This document shows positions 12,401-25,500 of a stretch of 64,000 bases of DNA, piece after piece. This DNA is from Meconema thalassinum (taxonomy: Eukaryota; Arthropoda; Insecta; Orthoptera; Tettigoniidae): positions 1,080,397,788 through 1,080,461,787 of the forward strand of contig OX336389.2 in the NCBI GenBank assembly GCA_946902985.2, written 5' to 3'. The translations under genes were made by a program, and so were the position numbers. How positions within the stretch are numbered: the stretch's first letter is position 1; each line of letters opens with the position of its first letter. The notes under the pieces are model-generated. The model was not told where the DNA came from, searched no databases, and saw only the letters and a list, made by a program, of their open reading frames with translations.

Positions 12401-15400
12401 GGATTCTTTCCTCGCCTGAGGTCTTGAGTTCTTGGAGACGAACTAGGATGCAACCCAGATCCTTGAAGGACGTAACAACTGAGTATTTTACAATACTCTA
12501 TTTGAACTTCTAGACTTCCATACAAGGTAGCTGTGTTCATTCAAGTTGTAATTAGAGCAATTATTAGTGACATTCTAGAGCAATTCCTTTATCCTTATTT
12601 CGACACAACATTTATGTATTCCATGTATAGACATTTTATTCTTCAAGATCATTTGTAGTGATCGTCTTTCGACGTTTTCAGCATTGTTTGTTTGCAATCC
12701 AGTTTCTGAACTGAGATACTTGACTTGTTTGAGGAACTAGTATTTTTGTCATTTCCTTTGAGGAACAGTAATTTATTTTCGATGTTTATGAATTCATTTT
12801 AAATTCAGGTGATAGACATTTTCGTCCATGTTACCAATTAAATTAATTTATTAATTTAATATGGGCCTCTTATTCGTCGAGAAGTAACATCAAGAGAGAA
12901 GAAAGAAATAGTGATATATTGTGAAATATCACAGCATCGTTACGATCTTAGCATCGTGTTGGAGAGAAACATTTAACGTGGAAACGATGATTGTCGTTAG
13001 AACTCATTGGCATTCGTTCAGAATGGAGATAATACGAATATGACTAACTGTATATTTTGTTGAAGAAAGCTATGATCTTTCAGTCAGTTAAAATAATTTG
13101 AGAATAGAATCTTCTTGAAAGATTATTATCATCCGGCGCTAGGGAAGTTCTAGTTTGATTACCTCGTCGAGATTGATCCTTATCGAACTTACACAAATAA
13201 TTTTTGTGATTATTTATTCACGATGGGTAGTATAATGTCACATTGTAGACATGATATTCCTTCATCTGTGAAAGTGAAACCAGAAGCATGTAGTGACAGT
13301 ACTGTATTTTTATTAAATGTATACGCAACAGTTTAGAGATATCCTAGTAACGTTTTAAATTAATTGTGAGGAGGTCTTTCACGCTTAGTCCAAAGATCGG
13401 TGACATGTATAAATTAGTGGATTAACAACTGATGTTATTGTTTGTTATACCAGCGGTTGGTTTGGCAACGCTGAGGAATTATGCCCTTTTTAAGGAATAC
13501 CAGTTTTAAGGACGTGAAGATGATAACCTTTTGATATTGGTTAATATGTCGGTAATTCCGTGTGGAGTTGGCATACGAGAGATTATTTTAGCGAAGGAGT
13601 TTCCGCATTGTATTACAGTCTTTGCATGGGCATGGCTAGTTTTGCCAAGGCATAGGATGTGAGTTGGTAGAACTTCTTTTATTTCATACACGACTTTGGA
13701 TAAGTGAAGATAAGTAGGGTCACAGCTGAAATTGAAACGGTAAGTTGGGTATTGAAGTCTGTTATGTTTTACTCTTATTAACCTTTATTAAACCCAAGTA
13801 TGTAACTGCGTATGTTTTACCTTTGCTGGTCGAATATATCCGACTTATTTTGACGACAGACCAGAATTGAGTATAAGTGGTAGTATTTCTGAAGTTATGG
13901 AGGATTGTGAGGATCCCATTACATTGCAATTGGCATTAATGCGAGATCGGAGCTTATACTCGTGTGTAAATAGACATTACATTTTTGTCTTGATAATAGC
14001 TCATGCTATCGAATGTATTTTATATTCATTTGTTATTAACTTTCATTATTTTTCAATCGAGGGTATAACGTGTTAGGTTTAGGAAGTTATTTGATGTTTT
14101 AGCATAGTGTATAGAGTATGAAAGTCGATGTGTCTCGAATGCGGTTTGTTTATTGTTCAGTGTGTATGGAAACAACTCCGTTGGGGTATCACAACGCGAG
14201 GGAGTGAAAGGAACAGTGTGTAGAAGTTTCATTTTTTTAACATGAAGGATGTATGAAAGATTTGCGTTTTTGTCTAGCGTAAATCAGATTTTTATAACGT
14301 TGCCTGTTGGGTGACAGAAGTGTGTATTCTCGGTCAGGGAAGGCAAGCGAGGGACTGCTTCAGAACTCGTTTTCCAGCCAAGGCCAGTGCATCGCCACAT
14401 AAGTGAGTCGACATGTTGCTTGCCAACAGAGTCAATGAAGGAATCAGCCGGTATTGGAGATTGTAACGGGCTGGATTATATAATCTGTCACGTGGCTTGA
14501 GTTGCGCGCTGCGAGGACACAGGTGTCCAGTTGAAGCGTGCCATAGGAATGTGAAACACGCCAGGGGTTTTAATTGTTTTAACTCGTTGTAAAGGCTTAG
14601 GCCGCCCCAAAATTTTGTCACAGTGTTCGTGGAACACGGGATTGTCAGTGTAGTAGATGTGAAGAGGTGAGAATGGGTGTGTGTTTTATTAAGTGTATGA
14701 ATGTTTAGTTATAGTTTACCTTTGTTATTAAATTGTTTAGGTTTGTTAGACGCCGCGTCGTTTCGATTTATTTTAGATATAAAGAGATGCAACTGTGAAA
14801 CCCATTTTAGGTCCAGAAGCTGACCACGAGATCCCCGAGAACACAAGGTAGGTGCTCTACTGTGAGCCAAGTGCATACGGTATATGTAATTCACAGTTTC
14901 ATCGTATCTTCCGCTACGTATATTCTTGAGGGTCATGTTGGAGTGGATTATTGACTAGTACTTGAACCGAAGCAGTCAGGGTCTACAAATCCAGCTTTGC
15001 TTCGGATATCTGACAGACCGCCTCTCGAATATACGGGTACAGTACGTGAATTTTCCGCCATGCGGTCGACGAATTAACTTAGTCACGTTCTTATAAATTT
15101 TACTAACTGAACGTAAACGAGCCCAAATACGGCTTCCAATACACTTACGAATTCAACTTTAGCAATTGCCACTGCTATTCATGCAGGGATGCTTTACAAC
15201 TTCTCGACTACTGCCGGATTTCAACGTTGCACTTAGAAAAATATAACTCACGCAAGGTATGAGCCTGTTTCCTCAAGACGCACGACAAGAAGTGTGGGTG
15301 TGCAGTCGACGGAACTGACGTCGAGCCTCGTGTGCCATACAAAATCCAAATTTCGCCTTTCTGCGAACTAATACATGTTTTTGATATCACCAAAAATTCG

Positions 15401-15868
15401 TAAATAATTTATAATAATTTTCAGGGTGTCCAAAACATGTATAAATTTTCCATAAATAGAATTTTGCTCAATCATTATTTCCCGCTGAGTTCAAAGCGTT
15501 TACAATCAAGTAGGGTGCATTCAGTGCTGTTCCAATGGTACTGCGCCTTTGTCAGATCATCTTGGCGTACAATTGCTAAATCAAACCTGCACTACTGGGT
15601 GCATACACCTCCTCGTCAATCAAACAAAAATTGTGGAAACCAATTCTTATTTCAGCCAAGTGATGTATATTTTGGCAAAATCACTCCAGAAATTATACCA
15701 TACGTTTGCTGCGTCGAAAATTCCAATCCTCATCAGTTTCACATGCTTCAATCCAGAAAAACTTAAACAATGCTGGCCATGATCCCATTATCATATTTAC
15801 AAGAAATGTTTATTTACAATGCGTCGTTCGTCGATTATATACAATTATTTATTCATCCTCGAAGAGAC
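9495..15868 (-). other. Long non-coding stretch, possibly interior of a pol-less LTR element
   Basis: Over 6 kb lie between the LTR-like repeat and the 3' end of the Gag remnant. I find no protease, reverse transcriptase, RNase H or integrase motif on either strand. Short open stretches (for example 12073-12513, plus) have no recognisable similarity. The sequence contains AATAAA-type signals just below the Gag stop on the minus strand. Several unrelated insertions could be hidden here. Confidence 0.35.
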
Positions 15869-18492
15869 CTAAACCATAGTCATCTTCTTCTTGGAACGCT
15901 TCATTCTCCATTTGAATCCTGACTTGGTCACTGCATCTTTGCATATAATCTGGCCCTGGCCTTGGCTTCCTGCAACTTCGTATTTTATTGTCCCGCGGAC
16001 ATTATTCTCCATCCTTGCAGGTTCTGTTTGAATGTAATTAATACCAAGTTCATCGTTGCGTCGTTCTTTCTCCCTCTTCGCTCGATCCATTCTCTCAGTT
16101 ATTCTGTGAAATTCTTCATCACTCATGCGATTGTTTCCCCTAGCAGGTTCAACCATAATATTGTGAACATCTGCCACGGTGGTAGTTTCATTATTCCGGC
16201 GACGTTGATCCTTTCCGTCTCGCCTTCTCGCTAGTTCCTCTTCTTCTCTCCGGTGTCTTAACTCACGTATGTATTGGCGACTCTTCTCTGCTCTGCCTTG
16301 CCAATCATTGTCATTATGGTATCGCGGATCGTTCTCCCGACGATATCCTCCACTGTACCTGCAATCCCGCCTAACATTGCCGGTAGGTTGATTAGGATTG
16401 TTATCACGTGGTTGTCTTCTGTATCCACGGTTATAATTATTGTTGTTTTAGGAACCACGGCGATTGCCTGAGTAATTGTTCCCTCGGTCTTGGTACCTGT
16501 TTTGGTTGTATCTTTTATTTATGTTGTCATGCTGACGATTCCTCCCATATGGCGTATATTCTCTTCCCTGATATCCTCGGAAGTCTCTTCTTCTATCCGG
16601 TCCTTTCTGATTTCTGTTATAGCCAGACCTCTTCATTCGGCTTCGGTGTCTGCACCATCCTGTCAACTGAAGTTACATTCACGTCACGTGTCTCCGCACG
16701 ATGTCCAGTTGTAGGAGCAAACTCTTCGTGGCTAATATCCAGTCTCTTCAGAATATCGTCACATTGCAAGAAAGTATTGGCCCCAGTTGCTATCAGCACT
16801 TTCTGTACCTCCATTGGATATTGTCGTCTTAATAGTCTGCAACAATTCAAGCTCGGACAAGGTTGGTTGTAGGCATTGCAACTTTGATAATTGGCTAGCG
16901 AAGTACGTAGCATATTTAGTGGATTGCGTACTCGCGCACCTCTTATTGTACATCTCTGCCCTAATATTTTGTTGCCATTCTGAAGACCAATATGTCTTTA
17001 AAAATGTGTCTTTAAAGCCCTGGTAGTTATCAAATGACTACATAAAAGCTTTAAACCAGGTTAGCGGACTATTCTCCAAATACTTTTCTACTACACGTAG
17101 CTCTCGATCAGGTGTGACCATAGTCTCTTTCATGTACGCCTCAAGATTTATTAAAAATTCGATAGGGGTAGTGGAATTCGAATTATTAAATTTTGTCGGG
17201 CGATCTTCGTGCCTACGTAAATAAAAAACGTTGGAATAAGGTGTTTGGCTATAGTTTGGCATAGCGTTAAAGTTAGGTGTGGTGAACTGGAATGGTGTCC
17301 GAAATGGATTGAGATCAGTATTTTCCTACAGGACACTAGATCTTTATTCTTCCGGTGTAGTATTAGGTTCCTCTTCAGCTCTACCAGTTTTCAGCAATTT
17401 AGTCATGCGCTCGTCCAACTCTGAGAAATTAGGTGTGACATTCAGTGGTTTATTATTCATTGCATTCGCCTGCAGTTCAATGCGCTCAATTTTGCCTCGA
17501 ATACAAGTATCAAATGTCTTCTGTTTCTCCTCACTCTCCTCAATGTATTCGTCAATTGCTTTTCGAACGAATTGGTTCGATCTGTCGTTATTTTCACAGG
17601 TTTCTTCCTGAACTGCTCTTATCTCTTTACGTAGAGATTCAATGTCATCCGTTAAATCTCCTCTAATACCAATGATAATTGCTGCGCAATCCTACTCCAG
17701 TGTGACATTATCCTGCTTAATGTTTTCACGAACCTGCTGTACAGCTTTCGTGTTAGCATTCACTTCCGCCTTCACGTTCTTCATATTTTCCACCACGCGC
17801 TTTACATTTATATGCACTGCCACAGCGATCCCTCGTGTCAGTCTTAGTCCAGTGTTCACGACTGTGACGCCAGTATTTATTTCTTCCCTCCGCTGGTCAA
17901 TGGTGTCAATTCTTTTGCTAACCATTTCCCTCGCATTAGATATTTCCGGTTTCACTTTTTCAATGCTTCCGCTCATTTCGGTTTGCACGTCATCTAATTT
18001 CTTGTTGATGTCAGATCTGTTTACTCGGATCTCCGCTTTTACTCCCTCCGAGTGTGCCTGAGATTCAGATCTGTAAGTTTCCATTTCCGCTCGTGTGTCA
18101 TCGCTAACTGTGTTAATGCTATCTGTGATATCTCTCTTAACATCGGCTATATTTGTTTTAAGATCAGTGTTATTCTGTGCTATATCTGCCCTAAGATTCA
18201 TATTGTTTTGTGCCATATATGCCCTAAGATTAGTATTAATTTGTGTCATATCTGCCCTAATATTGGCACTAATGGTATTACCGGTCTGTAACATATCTGC
18301 CCTGGCAGTATTACTGTTCTCCGTCGTATCAGCTCTAAGGTCAATATTAATTTGTGCTATGTCTGCCCTGACATCGGCCATATCAGTCCTGACATTATTC
18401 AAGCCAGCCCTCATATTGTCCATGGTCACTTGCAAGTTTTGCAACAAGTTTGGCAAGTTCGCCAACAGCTCGGTCATCTTCTGCCTTGACAT
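15869..18492 (-). pseudogene. LTR-retrotransposon Gag, broken (coiled coil, capsid, basic tail)
   Basis: Gag packages retrotransposon RNA. On the minus strand a coding trace of about 870 codons starts at an ATG (18492, MSRQKMTEL). The first 266 residues are a long coiled coil built on 11-residue repeats (RADIAQNN-like). A TAG at 17692-17694 interrupts it, but the same frame continues for 115 coiled-coil codons. After a frame change at about 17340 comes a capsid segment (DRPTKFNNSN, EFLINLEAYMKET, NSPLTWFKAF) and, past another stop, GFKDTFLKTYWSSEWQ and TKYATYFASQLSKL, typical of insect Gypsy-group Gag. The last part is rich in Arg, Asn, Gly and Tyr, with no CCHC zinc knuckle. Breaks: at least two stops and two frame changes. 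No pol follows. Confidence 0.75.
18130..18420 (-). repeat. 33 bp coding repeats inside Gag coiled coil
   Basis: The phrase 'atctgccctaagat' recurs with a period of about 33 bp (11 codons) six or more times. Codon drift between units is moderate. The period equals one hendecad of a coiled coil, so the repeat extends the rod by whole units without breaking the heptad/hendecad phase. Confidence 0.7.
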
Positions 18493-18922
18493 ATTTATAT
18501 ATATTCAATGAGATTATAGGGGGAACTACCAACTTCAAATACATGCATTGGAGAGTAATATGGGTTGGAACCAATAGAAAACCTGTTCATTCCCAATAAA
18601 TTCAGCGATAACTGCTGGACCTCTGATTTAAATTAAATTACAACACAGACAAAAACAACAAACTACATTTACTCAAGACTAGGGTGGCTGCAAGATCAAA
18701 TCCTCAACTTAATTTCGCTAACAAGTGCCACCTAGCCTCATGGTCTTAACTCTGGAATGAGAGCCATGCAGCTTCCCAATCACCAGTACGAAATCTAAGC
18801 TCGTCACTGACCTGTTGGATTGCTATCGAAAGCACAAAAATAAACTCAAAAAAAGAAAACGAATCATGGTTGGTCGAACTCTCAAGTCGATGCTTCCACG
18901 TTCGGCTCCAGAGAACACTATA
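18493..18922 (-). other. Leader between LTR-like repeat and Gag
   Basis: On the minus strand this 430 bp would be the 5' leader of the Gag element. It contains the possible primer-binding site near 18896-18910 and several short A-rich runs. No other feature is seen. Confidence 0.35.
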
Positions 18923-19455
18923 TGTGCCCGTTAGACAAGGATTTCGGGGAGCCACCGGTTTCAAATGGCCCATCAAAGATCCTCCTCCAACCAACACACA
19001 CATATGGGGAACGACACATTTATGGACTGGTTCAGCACAAAAGTCTGCTCTCGGGGGTGTCGGGAATTGGTGAGGTTCTATTCTTAACCAGCCCAGAGGA
19101 ATGCATCGGCATAAGAACTAAACAAGAAAGAGGCCAGTCTTAAGTTAAAACCCAATGAATTCATTCATTCATTCAAGAACAGATTCCTAGCCTATTGTGA
19201 GAAGTGTCAAATGGCTAGTCCGTACTAATCTGCCCTGAAATAAAGAGTAAAAAAAGTCCTAACTGCGAATCCAATTTAAGCCTCTCATAATCCTGAATAC
19301 AAAAAAAATAAACGATAGCAAACTACTTAGGAGCATGACACGTAAAATTAGACCTAAGCAATTACATCGAAAATAATTACGGGAGGTTAACGACATCATT
19401 GAATTAAAACAAAGCAAGACATTTAGTTGTTTACAAATACTAGAATTCATTTACA
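18923..19455 (-). repeat. 530 bp LTR-like repeat, copy b
   Basis: This is the direct repeat partner of 8966-9494, with the same TGTGCCCG start and TTTACA end. On the minus strand it lies upstream of the Gag remnant, where a 5' LTR would be. Twelve bases inside it, the minus strand reads tggagccgaacgtgg (18896-18910), which resembles a tRNA primer-binding site. The 12-base gap and the lack of a matching target duplication leave this unproven. Confidence 0.5.
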
Positions 19456-19766
19456 TTTACAAGCAAAGCTGTTCAGTTTTCATCTTTGCCCTCATAGCAC
19501 TCTGTATCTACAGCCATTACATTAGGACTTGGCAATGAGATTCATTCGGGAACGGCCTGGCATGGGGTAGGCTAGTCTAATGGGTTGCCAATCATACCTG
19601 GAGGGCAGGGGATTCGGGTTAGAAACCCTTTGGTGTTTTCATTTTGTATTCATATGCATCAAAGCATGTCCGCCTGAAGATAGGCTGCACTCTAAAACTC
19701 TTAAAAATAAATATCTTGAGCATGATGGTATGTCAGTATAAGAACTGTTGTAAGTAGCAAAGGTAA

Positions 19767-19948
19767 AAGAAGGAAGGAAGGAAGATTGTAGTTCTACGTG
19801 ACCGTGAATCTTGTGATTAATAGACACGGGAATCCGAACCACAGGACATGGCATTTTACTTCGACAATCTCACATGCATTGACGGGGAATCGAACCCAAT
19901 CCACCTTGGCGAGAGGCCGACAGTTTGACCGCTATGCCACCACGCCCC
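19767..19948 (-). mobile_element. Complete short SINE with 14 bp target duplication
   Basis: Flanking direct repeats agtagcaaaggtaa are perfect (753-766 and 949-962 within the 19 kb block). On the minus strand the head reads ggggcgtggtggcatagcggtc, a good A box, and a B box ggttcgattcc follows about 45 bases later. The 3' tail is a (CTTC)n simple repeat. This is a textbook tRNA-derived SINE of about 180 bp and a recent insertion. Confidence 0.9.
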
Positions 19949-19978
19949 AGTAGCAAAGGTAACATAGTTGGAGCCCTG

Positions 19979-20055
19979 TAATAAAAATAATAATAAGAAT
20001 GATAATAATAATAATAGTAATAATAATGATAATAATAACAATAATAATAATGATA
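19979..20055. repeat. (AAT)n-rich microsatellite, imperfect
   Basis: AAT/GAT units are interspersed with single-base variants. The minus strand reads as a leucine/serine run and is not a gene. Confidence 0.85.
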
Positions 20056-20168
20056 ATAGACATGTTGTTCTAATATGCTCTTTCCTTCACAAGAAAGATA
20101 ATTGCATGAAGGACTGATAGCAAATTGTTAGTAAAGTACACCGTATTGTTAATAGTGTAAGAGGTTGC

Positions 20169-20169
<1 letters not shown>

Positions 20170-20213
<44 letters not shown>
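20170..20213. repeat. (ATT)n microsatellite
   Basis: About 14 perfect ATT units. Confidence 0.95.
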
Positions 20214-20214
<1 letters not shown>

Positions 20215-20572
20215 TTGTATGTGCTGAATCTCTACTACCATGATGCAAGATTCAGGCATGAGGTCTCTCACAACATACACACAAGAGCTCTAACAAGTAA
20301 TAAATATGTAAAACCTTTGTGTAAATAGCTAAGGTTTCAAGGGACTAAGTTAATGAACCAGCACCTGGATTGTCTATCATGAACGGCAAACAACTAGCTA
20401 TACGTTGCATTAAAAATGATAACCTTATAAAACGTTAATTTAAAACATAAACTTATGATATAACAGCTTATATCCCTAAGGTAATATTTAGATCACTTAT
20501 TGACATAGTGTAACTGTTTGTGTTTTACTTTAATAATTTTCTCATGATCATCTCGAATATGTTAAAGAAATT

Positions 20573-20892
20573 GAAAATGAAAATCCACAGCCTGCTTCCA
20601 GTCTCCGACCGGGTCAGGAATGGAACCATCTAGCGGCGAGGATATTAACTATGCCGGCTGCCGAGGCCTGACGCACTCCTCTGGGGCAATGATTAAATGA
20701 ATGACAGATGAAATGAAATGATAGTGGAGAGTGTTGATGGAATGAAATTTTGACAGGGAAAACCGGAGTACCCGGAGAAAAACCTGTCTGCCTCCGTTTT
20801 GTCCAGCACAGATCTCACATGGAGTGACCGGGATTTGAACCACGGACCCAGTGGTGAGAGGCCGGCGTGCTGCCGCCTAAGCCACGGAGGCT
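20573..20892 (-). mobile_element. Complete 320 bp SINE with 13 bp target duplication
   Basis: A perfect 13 bp duplication, tgttaaagaaatt, lies at 20560-20572 and 20893-20905. The minus strand begins gcctccgtggcttaggcgg (A box) and has a B-box-like ggttcaaatcc. It continues through 'ctggacaaaacggaggcag' and 'tgccccagaggagtgcg' to a GAAAAT-type tail. A second member of the family is at 58919-59252 on the plus strand; the two align along their whole length. Confidence 0.92.
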
Positions 20893-21186
20893 TGTTAAAG
20901 AAATTATATATATTAAAAAAATAAAAATACATTAAACAGAAAATAATTAAAAAGTAACATCTCTTTTGTGTGCTTTCTTGTATTGAAATACAATCTATAT
21001 AATATATGTTGTAAATAATAATAAATTTATCTCACATATAATCTGTACTGGATTTTGCCGTCAGATTCGTGAGACATATCACAAAATATACTATCAATAG
21101 TATTTAATAAATTAATTTAAATTTAAATTGAAATTATTATAACTATTAATATTATTATTTTTATTATTATTATTTCCTTTATTTTT

Positions 21187-21240
21187 ATTCTTCTTCTTCT
21201 TCTTCTTCTTATGATTATTATTATTATTATTATTATTGGC
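21187..21240. repeat. (TTC)n and (ATT)n microsatellites
   Basis: Seven TTC units are followed after a short break by about eight ATT units. Confidence 0.9.
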
Positions 21241-21814
21241 TAATACTTTTATTAAAGAAGCAGCATGACCGAATAAGTTAAATCTGAGCAAGAGAGTAAT
21301 GTGACACGCAGTACCACACGACTCTCCGCTGTTTTATCTCACGACCCGAGTAATTGGTCCCTAGAGAACCAACCGTGAGAAAATGTTGATAGCGAGAGTA
21401 TATACGATGAATCCCGAGTCTTCAACGTAATTCAAATTTTTATGTAACCTATATTCCAAGTTTAATATCATACAAGAAAATTAGGTAAAGTGAGGAAAAA
21501 GTCGTTAAGCAAGCAGTACTCGCCACAGACATGGAGCAATTTATCGTATAGTTTGGTGTTCACTGGTTATTCTAATATGCTCTTCACCCTATGAAAAAAA
21601 TAATTGCATGAAGGACTGATAATAAATTTCTATTAAAGTACACCGTACTCTGCTGCACAAGAGGTTTCTAAAATGCAACTGTATCACCTCGGAATTGTTG
21701 TATACTTCTGTAGTTGCCTTTATGACTCTCTTCTGAGATTTATATTAATGTACTTACAAAATAAAGCAAGTACAGAGATGTCACACTCCTTGCCTCTGTT
21801 CAAAAATCCAAGTG

Positions 21815-22135
21815 TATTTATTTATTTATTTACCTACGTATTTAACAATTAATTATTTAAAATAATTAATTAATTAAGTAGTCTACTTATTTGATAATTA
21901 ATTATTAATTAATTAAATACTTTGTTTATTAAATAATGAATAAAGTCATTTATTTATATCTTTATCTATTTATGTAATAATTAATTAAATATTTTATTTA
22001 TTTATAGTTAATTAATTAAGTAGCTTATCTATTTGGTTATTTAATAATGAGTGAATGAATGAATTAATTAAATAGCATTTTAAATTATGAAGTATTTAAA
22101 TAATTAATTAATTAATTAATTAATTAATTTATTTA
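21815..22135. repeat. AT-only simple-sequence region (TTAA/TTTA units)
   Basis: Over 300 bases consist almost entirely of ATTT, TTAA and AATT units, ending in a perfect (TTAA)n block at 22099-22130 right at the Helitron end. Confidence 0.9.
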
Positions 22136-22508
22136 CTAGCAACCCACCCTGCCTTCGCCCGATATCTTAAACAATTTATCCAGCGTAAGCTTAAAAGGTG
22201 TATGGATGGTAAGTCCCACACGCAATTCAGAAAATCGAAGTGAACAGTGAAACTACAAACACATTCTTAACTCGAAACGACTCGACAGATGGATGCTGGC
22301 CGAAGCTGGTGTGAAAGGCTTGGTTGCTAGCTCGCAAACTCGATCTGAAGCTAGTACCGGTAATTTAAATTTCCACTGAATGGAGATTGTTGGAAGAAAT
22401 TAAAACGTAATTACAATTATAGTGGGCGATGTATTAAAGATAGACATATGCTGTCACAGACGGTTTTGTAGAACTTTTCATGCTGAACAATTCGTATACT
22501 TATAGTAT
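22136..22508 (-). mobile_element. Helitron remnant, 3'-terminal part
   Basis: On the minus strand the element ends cgggcgaaggcagggtgggttgctag followed by t, in short a small hairpin and then CTAG|T, the CTRR-type terminus of Helitrons. Its interior (agtgggcgatgtattaaag…, 'cttttcatgctgaacaatt') matches 51172-51262 and 53330-53400. It stops abruptly at 22508 and resumes at 26227, after the insertion described next. Confidence 0.75.
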
Positions 22509-25500
22509 TGTGCCCGTCAGACAAGGTCGTTGGGGGACTGTCGCTGATAGCCTTCCCGATCTCCTTACCCTTCGGGCTCACACACTGAGAGGATGGGATG
22601 TGTCCTGAGACCAGCTCCAACACAAGACCAATAACCTCAGGGTATCTGGACATAGTGAGCGATAAGTTAGTGTCATGCCGAGGAAACACACCCCCAAAAG
22701 AAAAAGAAAAGCTAGAAATAAATAGTCCAGTCCTAAGTAAAATTCGTTAAAATTTATTCATGCAGAACAAATCCCTATCCTGCTTTCGGAGAGTTTAAAT
22801 TCGGCTAGTCCACAATGCTAATAAAATAAAATAAAAAAATAATGATCCACCCTAAATTGAAGTTATGTTAACCCTCTCGAAAGTCCTAATTACAAGGAAA
22901 GAAATGACGTTCCGAAAATCAACTAAGAACGTGACACGTAATCGAATCCCTGAGCAAAATACAAAATCCAATGAAAAATACTAATAGTCACAAACTGAAT
23001 TTACTGCAAAGAAAGACATTTAATGATCCGCAGCAATGAAAAAAACAATTTACATTTACTGGTATCAATAGAAATAATCAAAGTTAGGAAGGTGTCACCT
23101 CTGATTTTAAAATTTAATTTAAATCCCTAACTAAGGTCCCTATTTTAAATTAACACATGTTGATTAGCATCTGTGACCAAACAAAAATCTATTAAAACAA
23201 CATTAAAGAAAAAACTAATATATTACACACATGATACAACTTCAGTAATTAAATTACACTCTTAATATCTAAACAAGTCCTAACTCTTCTTCCTACGTGA
23301 ATCCATATTCTCTTTGCAATGGAAAGTCATCTAAATATTCGTTGGCGGTGGCATGGCGATAACGCAGCTTTGCCCCACATGGTTGTCAAAATTCACAAAT
23401 TCAGTGATTTCTATGAATTTGCAACTATCGTCTATGAAGTTCGTGTCAGCTCATTCCAAGCAATGTTTAATGTCTAATAATCAGCTTCAGGTGTCGGTCA
23501 TCTCTCAAGAATAATTTAAGTTTAGAATAATCCACCTCCTATTTAGTTTGCTCGATTTATTTCGTTGATTTAGGTTAATTAGGCTTCATGATTTAATTCC
23601 AGATTTATATTCCATTAGTAATTCCTGATAGTGTATTTAGATTATCCCTAATTACCATCCTGACACGAAGCAACAACAGCAAAAGCACTGAAGTGGGTGT
23701 CGACTGTACCAAACATTACCTCACCCACGGGCAATACAATGTCATGCGCAAAAATAGCGATAACTGCGCGGCTCAGAGACTCGCTCACCACTTCGGTTGA
23801 TCGGATGAAAAGTCTTATCTCGACCACCGGCAAAACCTCGAATATAATGTGGTTGAACCTTGCCAAATCCCAAAATTTCCTAATAGACACAATAACAACA
23901 TCATTTACTAATTTATACAACGGTCTTTGGTCAATCAAATCTCAAAGGAATGGCTCATTCAAATGGAATGTTCAAGAAGCTTGTAGTATTAAATCGTAAC
24001 CATGAATTAGCTTCTAAGTAAATACCTGAATGCTATCCTATTAACCGAAATAGTGCACAAAGTGGGGACCGTAATTCTTCCCAAGAATTAGCATTGTAGC
24101 TTAATTTTCAAATTACGTAGTCAAAAAGTCTAATATCGTCGTCTCTCTTAGTTGCGTTCTGACAGTGGGTTATTTAACAAATATGCCAACAGCTGGCTGG
24201 TCCACCTCGACACGCTATCACTAGCTCGGCGCGTGGCCTGGCCTTGCTTTCACCAAAGCGACATGCCATTTCAAAAAGAGCGATTTAGCAGTATTGCAGT
24301 CCTACCTGCTTGCTCATGAACGGAGTTCATTTACATTTACATCTAACACTCGTAGTGATATCCCTTGGATCAGCTTGTACAAAGGCTTGTCATGAAAATG
24401 AAATAAAAAATCAAAGCATAGAGTAAAAGGAAGATATTTCACTCTCCTCATTGAGTGTTGCCAGTGGTTCAAAGACTTCGGAAACAGTTCAAAGATACGC
24501 CTCAGTCTCGTCTCTCCTACCATCTCATCTGTACATTTCAATTCCATTATTTCAAAACATTGTGTGCTCCACCTGGGCACTAAAATAAGTCATAATTAAA
24601 ACGATTACGTCTACACCTGTGTTGTCAACTGATACGTTGGATAGGCAATGACTACGCCAGAATTTACACAGTTTGTGTTACTAACACTTATTGTAATTCA
24701 TTCTAACCAAAGCAGAGACGTTAAATCTCACTAAAATGTGGGGTTTTATAAGGCGACAGAGTATAACTTCAACTACTGCCAACCGATACGTTGACTGGGC
24801 CATAAATATTCAGTGCGTCACATCAAATACACGAAAGAAATCAATTCTACTAGCAGTGTAGTTTCCAAAATAACCATATTTACAAGATGGGTGTTAAGAG
24901 CGTACAGGCATCTCCTCGTAACTGCGGTTAGCGTACTGCTGTACACGTGGTGTCTGCCATTATGTCATATGGCATCTTCTGGCTATGATTTGACGAGTGC
25001 AAGTCAAAATATGCTGCAAACTACTACTGGGCATTTTAACAATCATGATCCCTACCTAATGGATGTTTCAATGTGCGACACTACAGATATTTAGGCCTTG
25101 ACATGGGTTATAGGTGGTTAATAACTCACATTACGGCGTGTAGTCTTCATGGAAAGCTCGGTGATTTCTGGACAAGAGCCTTGGTTTAACTCCTAGTTTC
25201 AAATGCTTTCTCCTCCTCACTGAGTTGGTTTCGCCCTTGGTTTCTCCCTCATGGTTGGTTAGCTCAGCACATCATAATAATTCTCTGGATACGCCGGATA
25301 CAAATTTCCATCGTCTCTGGGTAGTCGGATAATAATGCCATAACGTACTAGACGTTCTGGTAGAACTCACGTTGATTTAATAATTCAGTAATTAATTCGC
25401 AGAAACAGTAATTTATAGCAACTGTCTGCCGTAGCGTAAATGTCGTCTGTGGTTAATCCTATAGTTTGTGCGGCTATCAATAAGAATCAGCACAATCATT

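Noticed and set aside
12073..12513. 146-codon plus-strand frame
   Set aside because: No recognisable domain and no codon pattern; it lies in the long non-coding stretch.
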